Shown in pieces: positions 19,401 through 26,545 of a DNA stretch of 64,000 bases. A program made the translations under genes and the position numbers. The stretch's first letter is position 1; each line of letters opens with the position of its first letter. This DNA is from Akkermansiaceae bacterium UBA5020. GTDB taxonomy: Bacteria > Verrucomicrobiota > Verrucomicrobiia > Verrucomicrobiales > DEV007. The stretch covers positions 29,688 through 93,687 of the forward strand of contig DGXY01000119.1 in the NCBI GenBank assembly GCA_002396885.1, read 5' to 3'. The notes beneath the pieces were generated by a model, which worked only from the letters and a program-made list of their open reading frames with translations, searched no databases and was not told the origin of the DNA.

Positions 19401-22297
19401 ATCATGTCTTCAGTTCCCGAACCCTCGAGTTTGCAGACGAGATCATGGAAATCACCCGCGGCGAGGGGATCGATCTCGTCTTGAACTCGTTGGCGGGCGA
19501 GGCCATTCCCAAAAGCCTGAAGTGCCTCCGCGAGGGAGGGCGGTTTCTCGAAATCGGCAAACGTGACATTTACGAAAACAGCCAAATCGGCCTGCGCCCT
19601 TTCGGCAAAGGGCTCAGCTTTTCCTCCATCGACCTCGCCGCCGGGATGCAATCTGCGGTCAATCGTGAACGACTTCTGGCCGTTGAGAAAATGCTTGCCG
19701 AGGGCGAGCTGCAATCGTTGCCCCACAGCGTTTTCCCCTTCCATCAGCCGGCAGAAGTCTTTCGTTTCATGAGTCAGGGTCAGCATCTCGGGAAGCTGGT
19801 CCTCAGTCTCGAGGGGATTCATGCCCGTCCCCTCGAGCCGGTATCGCTCAAGGCCCCCGTCTTTGACGAAAACGAGACCGTCCTCATCAGTGGCGGCACC
19901 AGTGGAATGGGGCTGGGCATGGCCAAATGGTTCCTCTGCCGGGGTGCCCGTCACTTCGTTCTTGTCTCCCGGTCCGGTCATTCTCCGAACAATGTCGCCC
20001 TTGAGGAATTCCTCGGCAGCGCCGAGGAGATGCAGGCGAGCGTGCTAATCCGCGCGCTCGACGTTACCGAAGAGACCGGAGTCATCGACCTATTGCAGGA
20101 GGTTAGGTCGACGATGCCTCCGCTCCGGGCCGTGGTCCACTCGGCGTTCAACCTCGCGGATGAGCTTTTTCTCCGCATGACGAGAGACCAGTGCATCGCC
20201 GGGACGAGGACCAAGATCTCCGGAGCATGGAACCTGCATCGCGCCACCTTGGAGGATCCGCTCAAACACTTCCTCACCTTTTCCTCCGTAGCGAGCACCC
20301 TCGGTAATCCCGGCCAGTCGAACTATGTCGCGGCCAACACATTCCTTGAAGAGCTTGTGAAACTGAGGAGAGCCGATGGCAGACCGGGGCAGGTCGTCAA
20401 TCTGGACATGATTCTGGATACGGGCGTGGTCTCCCGTAACCGGGAAGTCGGAGATTACCTCCAAAAGCTCGGCTGGGTAGGAATCAACACCGGCGAAGCA
20501 GTGGATGCGATCGGGATCTTGATGAGCAACCGGGTCACCGCGGTCAATTTGACCAAATCCTCTCTCGGAAAGATGGTAAAAATCTATCCGGGCCTACGGA
20601 GCAACGGTCGATTCTCAATCCTGTTGAGAGATTCCGAAGAGGCATCTGAGAGCAGCCACAGATCGCGCATTCGTCAGGAGATTCTCGATGCTGACCCCGA
20701 AAGCCGCCTCGAGTTGATCGAATCTTTCGCCTGCGAACAAATCGCCAAAGTGCTGCGGCTGCCGCCCGCCTCCATCTCAAAAGACATCGCACTGAACGAG
20801 CAGGGTATCGATTCCCTCATGGCCGTTGAATTGATCGGGCGGCTCGAAGGCCGCTTGTCGATCTCCATCCCCGCGAACCGGATGATGGATGGCCCCAACG
20901 TGAAGTCGCTGGCCCGCCTCATCCTTAGTCTGCTCACAGGCGTGGAACGGACCCGGGAAGGAGATTCCCCTCGCCACGAACCCGTAGCAAACGGGACCGG
21001 TGTCGCAATGCCAGGGATGCGCGCTTCGAGCGTCCCCGATCTGCCCGAATCGCAGGCTGCCGCAGACGACCTTGCCCAGCTGCAACGGTTCATGGACGGA
21101 GAAGACCTACGATTTGCAGCCCCCGAGAGCCCTCGTCGCTACCTCCTCACAGGGGCGACCGGATTTCTCGGCATCTACCTTCTGCGCGAACTGCTTCGGC
21201 GAGACGGTATCCTTCAGGTTGCCTGTCTGATCCGCTGCGGCTCCACCGCAGAGGGTGAGTCCAGACTCCGAGAGGCCTGTCAGCGTTACCGCCTCGACTG
21301 GGACCTACTCGAGAAAAACCGAGCCCGGTGGGAGGTCGTCTGCGGCGACCTGGGCACCCCTTCCCTCGGCATGACGGAGGATCATTTTCTCGAACTGGCG
21401 GAGCGGCTAGATGGGATCGTTCACTGCGGCGCCCAGGTTGACCACCTCGCCAGTTACGGGATGCTGCGCCGGACCAATGTTCTCGGAACCCTCGAGCTGA
21501 TTCGCCTTGCCGGAACGGGCGCGCCCAAGGTTTTCCACTTTGCGTCCACCGTGGCAGTCTATAGCCGCTTTGGTGCATGCAAGAGCGAGACACGGGGACC
21601 GGACGATCTTTTCGAAATCCTCGAAGGCTACGGGCAGACCAAGGCGGTTGCCGAGCACCTCCTCGAGGCTGCGCGGGCCAGAGGCCTCCCCGTGACCACC
21701 TATCGCCTCGGACCCCTTGTGGGCGACCGAGCCAGCGGCATCTCCGCGCATCATGACTTTGTCTGGTTGCTGCTCAAGTCCTGCGTTCAACTTGGATTGG
21801 CCCCGCAAAGCGACTGGAATCTTCATCTCACGCCAGTCGATTTTGCAAGCAGTGTCATGAGGGCGAAGATTCTGGAGCCGTCCTCGGGAAAGACCATGCA
21901 CCTTTTCAACCTGTCATGGGCGACGATGGACGATCTGGTGGAGTCCGCGAGACGCCATCGTTTTGAAATCGATCCGATGCCCCCCGGTGATTGGGTCGAA
22001 CTGGTCAGAGACATCGGAAATCGGGTCCGGTTCTCTCCCTACGCGATTTTCAGGAAGGAATTCATCGATGGAATGACCTCGGACAGCGGAAGCCTTCCCG
22101 CACTCGACCATGCCGAGCTCGACCGGATTCTCGAACGGGAACATATCCCCACGGTCGTCATGGACGCCGCGCGTCTCGATTTCTATTTCCGGTTTTTGCT
22201 TGATTCTGGATTCATCGAGGACCCCCTAACCGTGTCAAAGTCTCGAGAGGTATCTCAATACGCCCGAACGCCCTCCATCGCGGGGCATACGGCGTGA
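13409..22297 (+). CDS. Type I reducing polyketide synthase, KS-AT-DH-MT-ER-KR-ACP-thioester reductase
   Basis: A 2,962-residue single-module megasynthase. KS (about 8-435): DTACSSS, EAHGTGT and KTNLGHLESG, so the Cys-His-His triad is present. AT (about 545-860): GQGSQW and the nucleophile loop GHSVGE; the specificity loop reads VDYAFHS, not clearly malonyl or methylmalonyl. DH (about 903-1184): HSLDGTTLFP and HPALLDSAFQT, both catalytic motifs intact. MT (about 1355-1590): SAM loop LELGAGGGS. ER (about 1814-2138): HSAAGGVGMAA. KR (about 2155-2395): GGTSGMG with Ser and Tyr in FSSVAST and SNYVAAN. ACP (about 2425-2510): Ser in GIDSLM. Reductase (about 2575-2962): TGATGFLG and YGQTKAVAE. All optional reducing domains look active, so a saturated, C-methylated chain released by reduction to aldehyde or alcohol is predicted. 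Iterative use is inferred. Start is 13409 or the ATG at 13412. Confidence 0.95.
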   Translation: MMERSQPKESIAITGIGLRYPGGATDVAGFWRLLLDGVDAVTAVPADRWSISKFYHPEPGVPGKTYSKWGGFLDETDFFDARFFGISGAEAEAMDPQQRLLLEAAWHALEDGGVVVDRPAGENIGVFVGVSTGDYDYIGSGAGDFLEASAFSATGGARSIASNRISHFLNLKGPSISFDTACSSSLVALHHACRSLDGGECESALVGGVNFIIDPRTWIAFCGMSALSADGRCKAFDASADGFVRAEGVGVVLLKPYSKAVRDGDRIYACIRATGCNQDGRTPTISMPDEKAQEALILETVKEAGIDTKEVIYVEAHGTGTSVGDPIEARSIGNALGKGRPSDAPLLMGSVKTNLGHLESGAGIAGLIKAALVLKHRLVPPNLHFREGNPGIDFEGLRLKVPVEAEALPPPAPGQHLYACVNSFGFGGTNAHAILESHDPAPDREASPPAIQARECPPMLLVSAQTEAALKSLAVVYAQLLEARPEGFSSILEQSFTRRSRLNHRLLAMGDDAGSIADELRRWHAGQPGPHSHAGEVISGGTTGVVFVFSGQGSQWVGMGRELFESNPVFRRKIEQCHEVILALGGFNLLEELGREEGSSNIGNTEIAQPAIFAVQVALVDVWRQWGLTPAAVVGHSVGEVAAAHVCGALSLEDAVKVIFHRGDAMKQARGGKMIAVGINEKEARTWIGARNAGLSLAAVNGPDSVSISGAPEAIAEAFRHFEEREVFCRYVPVDYAFHSAAMDPVRPNLLESLAKIEPLAPTIPFYSTVSGKREEEAICGAGYWWHNVRDTVRFSDAVGRILDDGYRAFLEIGSSPVLRPSLRQCTEARAVRVAIAHSLNRKEPSLDSLFAGLGILLTSGFDAEPGRKTQTVPEFQDLPPYPFDRERFWKESPRSKSYRQEKVEHPFLADRTQDPGECWHFCPDFKTFPYFIDHSLDGTTLFPSTAYVESALSLAFAFHGSSPKHVILEELEFKQALLLPEDRVTPTVRVAIDETGSAFQIHSSSDPDCRNWKLHSEGRVRVSGKAPAYSVGEISAASDRCSGIIEPADFYRRFDRIGLRYGPRFRGVKELRVGQMEAFARVEIDLESEYYAGAYHLHPALLDSAFQTILAALSCVPDLPDDDLFLPVWIDRVRFEKKAGGSATVHTRITSFDRNQLEADITIVDAEGELTAKVEGFRCRRIQRHRSEKELPGGLSLFETIWKRQTLARETDHTPPLEFFPDFKRLGESLQQNVASLERKTLAPGIGAEWDRLNEMSCSYMERALLNLGLEAEPGELLSWNELIVRTRVSERHFLQLRQIMRHLVGRGAFSMIDEDSWELRRPLSRNELGPAVRRVLEEHPEMTSEVQLGLIVGEQLTKVLRGESEIDKILFGRERGALVEQFYSHARGMRISHATIVAAVREIVRTLPRGRRIRVLELGAGGGSCTGHYLAALPAEAAELTFTDVSEAFFAAAEKKLAGSVEVVCRKLDISRSPFEQGFGADYDLVIASNVIHALPDLRAALGHVRDLMRPGGAFLMLDPAVRDFPFLDMVFGGTSGWWSFTDHDLRPRHPCLLPDEWVMLLKDCGFENILTVPDSSWNCVFLARESAKVESFTDVTDANVGDWLVLADRGGRAAVLAETLRAHRQNVRLMTPDEWDGDPGSIAAAVSAGPQPRGIVYLWSLEAPAGDDSLSTAEMEASQEWTIHLPAAITRALIEAGAIDETCALWLATRGALSVLPGEKPDVVQSPLQGMGRVIFNELTEVSMRIVDLSQENPDVEFELLAEEMLALAARPSREEDQIAFRGEGRYLARVVPVSLSGIPAMSDTSVHETPCRITSTHFGLFDSLCLERIERSIPEAGEVEVKVLAAGINFRDVMKALAIYPTTIGDAELLGDEFAGEIVGLGEGVSQFSIGDRVLGCALGSFRSYWTGPTLALCRLPEKLTYLEAATVFTACTTARHALFEIGRLRPGERVLIHSAAGGVGMAAMRLAKKAGAEVFATAGNEAKRSLLTYLGADHVFSSRTLEFADEIMEITRGEGIDLVLNSLAGEAIPKSLKCLREGGRFLEIGKRDIYENSQIGLRPFGKGLSFSSIDLAAGMQSAVNRERLLAVEKMLAEGELQSLPHSVFPFHQPAEVFRFMSQGQHLGKLVLSLEGIHARPLEPVSLKAPVFDENETVLISGGTSGMGLGMAKWFLCRGARHFVLVSRSGHSPNNVALEEFLGSAEEMQASVLIRALDVTEETGVIDLLQEVRSTMPPLRAVVHSAFNLADELFLRMTRDQCIAGTRTKISGAWNLHRATLEDPLKHFLTFSSVASTLGNPGQSNYVAANTFLEELVKLRRADGRPGQVVNLDMILDTGVVSRNREVGDYLQKLGWVGINTGEAVDAIGILMSNRVTAVNLTKSSLGKMVKIYPGLRSNGRFSILLRDSEEASESSHRSRIRQEILDADPESRLELIESFACEQIAKVLRLPPASISKDIALNEQGIDSLMAVELIGRLEGRLSISIPANRMMDGPNVKSLARLILSLLTGVERTREGDSPRHEPVANGTGVAMPGMRASSVPDLPESQAAADDLAQLQRFMDGEDLRFAAPESPRRYLLTGATGFLGIYLLRELLRRDGILQVACLIRCGSTAEGESRLREACQRYRLDWDLLEKNRARWEVVCGDLGTPSLGMTEDHFLELAERLDGIVHCGAQVDHLASYGMLRRTNVLGTLELIRLAGTGAPKVFHFASTVAVYSRFGACKSETRGPDDLFEILEGYGQTKAVAEHLLEAARARGLPVTTYRLGPLVGDRASGISAHHDFVWLLLKSCVQLGLAPQSDWNLHLTPVDFASSVMRAKILEPSSGKTMHLFNLSWATMDDLVESARRHRFEIDPMPPGDWVELVRDIGNRVRFSPYAIFRKEFIDGMTSDSGSLPALDHAELDRILEREHIPTVVMDAARLDFYFRFLLDSGFIEDPLTVSKSREVSQYARTPSIAGHTA

Positions 22298-22348
22298 AAT
22301 GCGGGCAACGCTCGCGAGCCGAGAGTGTGAGCGCTGCAATCTACTCCC

Positions 22349-23479
22349 ATGCGTCTGGCGAATGAGTCCGAATACTTTGCTTCCCGGTCCACGTTACCCC
22401 GTGAGGCAGCAATCCTTCTGGAGGAATTTGCCTACGAATTTGGGCAAACCTACGACGCGTATCTTGTCATCGACCCGGACCGCGAATACTTCTGGGCCAG
22501 GGGCCGCAGCGGCGTTGTGGGCTTCAAGCGATGGGGCGGTTGCGCTTACGTCGTGGGCGGGCTCCTCGCCCCATTGGAAGCTCAGAGCGCTCTCCTCGAG
22601 GAGTTCCTCGATTTCGCTACAGCCGAGCGGCTGAACGTTTCCTTTTACAATCTTGCCCCGCAACAGCTGGAAGTCTTTCGGCGGCGCGGTCTCGAGATCA
22701 CGAAAGTCGGCGAAGAACCGATTGTCGATCTCGCGGCAACATCGTGGACCGGCAAGCCTTATGAATGGCTCCGCCGGCAGGAGAACTACTGCACGCGCCA
22801 GGGGGTGCATTTTCGCGAACTTCGGCACGATGCCGCAGACCCGGAATATCGGGAGCGGATCGTCCCCGAGTTGGAGGAGATTTCCCGCATCCACCTTGCC
22901 GGCACCATGCACGGCCGGGAGCTGCAGTTCTTCGCGAGTCGTTTCGACCCTCTGACGCTGGGTCGCAGGCGCCTCTTTGTGGCTGAGCGAGGGTCGCGGA
23001 TCGAAGCTTTCGTGACCTGCAATCCGTGTATGGCGGGCGACCGGTGGGCTATCGAAATGTTTCGCCGACGCGATGATGCCACGCGCGGTGCGATTCCCTT
23101 CATGATGATGAAAATCATGCGAAAGCTCAAGACCGAGGGAGTCGCGACCGCATCCCTTTCGCTAGTTCCCGGTCTTCGCACCGGTCGCGCGATGACCGGC
23201 GACAGCCGATTGATGCGCTTCATCACGAGCGGGTGGTGGCACGGCTGCGGTTGGATTTATGACATGCAGGGCCTCTACCACTTCAAGAGCCGGTTCCGCC
23301 CCGACTATTCGGAGAGTTACGTCGCCGCGTGGCCCAGGATCACTCTCCTGTCGGCGCTTGGATTTGGTGCCACCTGGGGGGTGGTGTCCTTCAGTCCATG
23401 GAAGCTCGCCGTCCGCGGAGTCCGCTTGATGGGGAAGTCGCGTGATCGTGCCGCCCTCGCAAAGCCGTCCGTAGGATGA
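22349..23479 (+). CDS. DUF2156 / phosphatidylglycerol lysyltransferase C-terminal-like transferase
   Basis: A 376-residue protein with the tandem GNAT fold of the C-terminal domain of MprF-type aminoacyl-phosphatidylglycerol synthases. Visible blocks are YDAYLVIDPDREYFWARG, a middle segment LNVSFYNLAPQQLEVF, then RRRLFVAERGSRIEAFVTCNP, IEMFRRRDDATRGAIPFMM and the closing LYHFKSRFRPDYSE with YHFKxKF-like character. MprF-type enzymes use aminoacyl-tRNA to modify lipids; here the large membrane flippase half of MprF is absent. A hydrophobic stretch near residues 330-350 may touch the membrane. It follows the polyketide synthase by 51 bases on the same strand, so it is likely part of the same unit and may add an aminoacyl or acyl group to the lipid product. 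Substrate unknown. Confidence 0.8.
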   Translation: MRLANESEYFASRSTLPREAAILLEEFAYEFGQTYDAYLVIDPDREYFWARGRSGVVGFKRWGGCAYVVGGLLAPLEAQSALLEEFLDFATAERLNVSFYNLAPQQLEVFRRRGLEITKVGEEPIVDLAATSWTGKPYEWLRRQENYCTRQGVHFRELRHDAADPEYRERIVPELEEISRIHLAGTMHGRELQFFASRFDPLTLGRRRLFVAERGSRIEAFVTCNPCMAGDRWAIEMFRRRDDATRGAIPFMMMKIMRKLKTEGVATASLSLVPGLRTGRAMTGDSRLMRFITSGWWHGCGWIYDMQGLYHFKSRFRPDYSESYVAAWPRITLLSALGFGATWGVVSFSPWKLAVRGVRLMGKSRDRAALAKPSVG

Positions 23480-23595
23480 TTGATGATGGTCGCTCCGCGA
23501 CTACGTCTGCCCGCCATGCGTCGCGCGCCCCACCGCAACGGAACTGCCACACAGGAAGACTGGGAAAACTCCTTCGGTTCTCTTAATGATTTTCA

Positions 23596-24525
23596 ATGCC
23601 GCTGGAGCTTGGAAATCTCAATCGCCGCCGCTTCTTCGCCGGAATCGCCGGGGCCGGGGCCTCTTGGCTGGGACGGCAGGCGTTGAGTGCCGCCGAGGCG
23701 ATCGAGGCTCCCGGCGGCACCTGGGCCTTGCTCTCCGACACCCACATTCCGGCGGATCTCGGTGAGCGCCATCGGGGATCCTGCATGGCCGAGAATGCCG
23801 GTCGCATCGTCACGGAGATCCTCTCTCGCGACTCCGGCACCGCCGGGGTGATCGTCAGCGGGGACTGCGCCCGGCTTTTCGGTCGTGCGGACGACTACCG
23901 CAACTTTGCCGGTCTGATCGAACCACTCGTCCACGGACGCCGCGAGGTGCATCTGCTGATGGGTAACCACGACAATCGCGAGGTCTTCGCCGACACCTGC
24001 GCGACGGCCTTTCCGGACCGCGGCGGACCGACGGGGCGCCGCACCGCCTTCCTTCCCTCGGAGCATCTCAACTGGTTTCTCCTCGACTCACTCGAAGAGG
24101 GCACCCCGGTCGCGGGCCGCTTGGGCCGTGAGCAACTCGATTGGCTCGCCGCCGCGCTTGACCGTCATCCTGACAAACCGGCCGTGGTGATGGCCCATCA
24201 TCACCTGAAGATCCGCCCGGAGCGCGGCGGGATCTACAAGCCGATGAGCGCGCTGCGCGATTCCGCGGAACTCCATGAGGTAATGAAATCGCGCCCTCAG
24301 GTGAAGGCCTACTTCTACGGTCATACCCATCGGTGGGAGATCGGTCGCACCCGTGAAGGAATCCATCTCGTGAATCTTCCCTCCTCGGCCTACGTTTTCG
24401 AAGCCTCGCAGCCCGGCGGCTGGGTCGAGGCCACCGCACGCGAGGACGGACTCGATCTCGTCTTGCACTCAGTCAATCCTCTCCACCGCGCCCACGGAGA
24501 GCGGCACCGGTTGCGGTGGCGGTAA
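23596..24525 (+). CDS. Calcineurin-like metallophosphoesterase, Tat-exported
   Basis: A 309-residue protein with a Tat leader (NRRRFFAGIAGAGAS) and probable cleavage after LSAAEA, so it should act outside the cytosol. All metal-binding blocks of the calcineurin-like fold appear in order: LLSDTHIP, SGDCARL, MGNHDNR, AHHHLK and FYGHTHRWE. Enzymes of this type hydrolyse phosphomonoesters or phosphodiesters with a two-metal centre. The substrate cannot be read from the sequence. It follows the polyketide cluster by 116 bases but has no evident link to it, and a strong hairpin follows its stop. Confidence 0.85.
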   Translation: MPLELGNLNRRRFFAGIAGAGASWLGRQALSAAEAIEAPGGTWALLSDTHIPADLGERHRGSCMAENAGRIVTEILSRDSGTAGVIVSGDCARLFGRADDYRNFAGLIEPLVHGRREVHLLMGNHDNREVFADTCATAFPDRGGPTGRRTAFLPSEHLNWFLLDSLEEGTPVAGRLGREQLDWLAAALDRHPDKPAVVMAHHHLKIRPERGGIYKPMSALRDSAELHEVMKSRPQVKAYFYGHTHRWEIGRTREGIHLVNLPSSAYVFEASQPGGWVEATAREDGLDLVLHSVNPLHRAHGERHRLRWR

Positions 24526-24544
24526 GGGGCAGGTCAAGGAAACC

Positions 24545-24569
24545 GGCGGCGGTTCCCGGAAGCGCCGCC
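24545..24569. terminator. Strong GC hairpin after the phosphoesterase gene
   Basis: A seven-base perfect stem, GGCGGCG against CGCCGCC, encloses GTTCCCGGAAG, in which TTCC and GGAA can pair further. It starts 20 bases after the stop codon. There is no T-tract after it, so it is at best an atypical terminator or a 3'-end stabiliser. Confidence 0.4.
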
Positions 24570-24607
24570 CCGAAACCCTCTCTCACGCCCATTGCCTGAA
24601 TTGGGAA

Positions 24608-25129
24608 TTGGATCCATCTTGCGGCGTGTCATTCCCCCTGATCCAGAATCTCTTCCGCCCTCACGCCACTCTCGTGGCCGGGTTTGTCCTCGCTTTCGCT
24701 CCCGCCATCTCTCGGGCCCAGGGAGAATTTCCGCCCGATTCGCCCGAGCATCAGGCCCTCACGGCGGCGAGCCCTTTCCTCGGCGACGAGGCCTTCACCC
24801 TGCGACAGGACTATTGGCGGGGAAAAATCTCGCCGACCACGGGCCGGGCGGTGAAGCTGCAATTCTTCAAAAGGAACGTCTACCAGCTCTTCTTTGGAGC
24901 CACCCCCGCGGATTTGCCGCCGAAGTCGAAACTCTTTCTCCACATCTACGACGCCGAAAACCAGGAAGTGGCCAAGGCCGAGGGCGAGATGGGAGCGGCC
25001 GCCGTGGCGCTCGAGTTCAACAACACTCTCGCCAGCGGCATCTATCTCGTCCTCATGCGGATCGAGTCTCTTCCGGGTCCCTTTGCGGCGTCCGATGTGC
25101 CCTCGGTGATGTTCTACGGGTGGAAGTGA
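24608..25129 (+). CDS. Small secreted protein, function unknown
   Basis: A protein of up to 173 residues with a hydrophobic leader (ATLVAGFVLAFAPAIS) and probable signal-peptidase cleavage after SRAQG. The mature part of about 135 residues has KLQFFKRNVYQLFFGATP, KLFLHIYDAENQEVAKAEG and a closing SVMFYGWK, which suggests a small beta-sandwich. I do not recognise a family. The first codon is TTG at 24608; a GTG at 24626 is an equally good start. It is followed 99 bases later by the pyruvyl-transferase-like gene on the same strand. Confidence 0.6.
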   Translation: MDPSCGVSFPLIQNLFRPHATLVAGFVLAFAPAISRAQGEFPPDSPEHQALTAASPFLGDEAFTLRQDYWRGKISPTTGRAVKLQFFKRNVYQLFFGATPADLPPKSKLFLHIYDAENQEVAKAEGEMGAAAVALEFNNTLASGIYLVLMRIESLPGPFAASDVPSVMFYGWK

Positions 25130-25228
25130 GGATGGCGGATTGCGCCGACTTTGGACGCGCGTCTTTTCGCCGCCCCGCGACCGCGTTTTGACTGGCATCG
25201 CGCCCGATCTCCCGCGAGACTTGCGAAG

Positions 25229-26509
25229 ATGATACCCGAAACCCTTTCCCGCCGTTCCGCCCTTTCCTGCCTCGGCCTGACCCTCGGCGCCTCGCTTGCC
25301 GGTCTGCGCGCCGGCACGGCCGACGAGGCGCCGAAGCGCGTCCTCCTACGTTCGTCGTGGCAGACGGTGAACATCGGCGACATCGCCCACACCCCGGGCG
25401 TCCTCCATTTGCTGGAGCAATACCTTCCCGAGGCCGAGATCACGCTCTGGCCCAGCCGGATCGACAACGGGGTCGAGGAGCTCCTTTCGGCCCGCTTTCC
25501 GAAGCTGAGGTTCATCAAGGCCGCCGACGACCTGAAACGCGCCTTCGCCGAGAGCGACTTTCTCCTCCATGGCTCGGGCCCCTCGCTCGTCGCGCAGAAG
25601 GACGTGGAACGCTGGATCGAAGCCACGGGTAAGCCTTATGGCGTCTACGGCATCACCCTCTCACGTCGCGGATCCACTTCGACGGCCGATGTCTCCGACG
25701 ACTCCTTCGCCAAAACGATCGCCGTCCTCAGCGGGGCGCGCTTCGCCTACTTCCGCGATTCGAAATCGCTTGCGCTCGCCAAGGCCTCGGGCTGCACTTC
25801 GCCGGTGATGGAATTTGGTCCCGATGGCGCGTTTGCCTGCGATCTGAAGGAGGATGAAAAGGCGACCGCCTTTCTTAAGGCCAACGGGCTCGAGGACGGC
25901 CGCTTCCTCTGCTGCATCCCTCGGCTCCGCTACACGCCGTATTGGCTGATCAAGGATCTGCCGAAGGATGACGTGAAACACGCCCGCAACGAGGCTATGA
26001 AATTCCACGACCACGATCCGCACCTCGAGGCGATCCGGCTCGTCCTCGCGGAGACGGATCTGAAAATCCTCCTCTGCCCCGAGGATCAGACGCAGATGCA
26101 GGTGGGCAAGGAACTCTTCCACGACCGCCTCACCGACGAGGAGAAAAAGCGCGTCGTCTGGCGTCCCGATTACTGGCTCACGGGGGAGGCGCTGAGCGTC
26201 TACGTGCGCAGCGCGGGGCTCTTCGGCAACGAGATGCATTCGCCCATCATGTGTATTGGTCAGGGCATCCCGGCGATCGTGTGCCGCTGGTCTGAACAAA
26301 CGACCAAAGGCTACATGTGGTCGGACATCGGGCTCGGCGAATGGCTCTTTGATTTCGACCAAGAAGAGGACGTGAAACGCCTTCCCGCGACCGTTCTTGC
26401 GATGGCGAAAGATCCTGTCAAAGCGAAAGAGACCGCCGCGAAGGGCCGGGCCTTCGTCGAACAGCGCCAGCGTGAAACGATGGCGTTGGTGAAGAAAGAG
26501 GTGGGGTGA
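25229..26509 (+). CDS. Polysaccharide pyruvyl transferase-family protein with Tat leader
   Basis: A protein of 426 residues starting at the internal ATG 25229, which gives a compact Tat leader (SRRSALSCLGLTLGASLAGL, twin Arg, hydrophobic core). After it come family blocks of PF04230: SWQTVNIGDIAHTPG, FLLHGSGPSLV, AYFRDSKSLALAKASG and, near the end, GLFGNEMHSPIMCIGQGIPAI. Pyruvyl transferases add ketal-linked pyruvate from PEP to sugars and normally work in the cytosol, so an export signal is odd; the protein may have another role in the periplasm. The upstream in-frame extension to 25151 adds an unlikely basic segment. It is followed 36 bases later by a hydrolase gene. Confidence 0.72.
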   Translation: MIPETLSRRSALSCLGLTLGASLAGLRAGTADEAPKRVLLRSSWQTVNIGDIAHTPGVLHLLEQYLPEAEITLWPSRIDNGVEELLSARFPKLRFIKAADDLKRAFAESDFLLHGSGPSLVAQKDVERWIEATGKPYGVYGITLSRRGSTSTADVSDDSFAKTIAVLSGARFAYFRDSKSLALAKASGCTSPVMEFGPDGAFACDLKEDEKATAFLKANGLEDGRFLCCIPRLRYTPYWLIKDLPKDDVKHARNEAMKFHDHDPHLEAIRLVLAETDLKILLCPEDQTQMQVGKELFHDRLTDEEKKRVVWRPDYWLTGEALSVYVRSAGLFGNEMHSPIMCIGQGIPAIVCRWSEQTTKGYMWSDIGLGEWLFDFDQEEDVKRLPATVLAMAKDPVKAKETAAKGRAFVEQRQRETMALVKKEVG

Positions 26510-26545
26510 CGACGCGGTCTTTGCTAGGGTGATGCCGATCACCTC

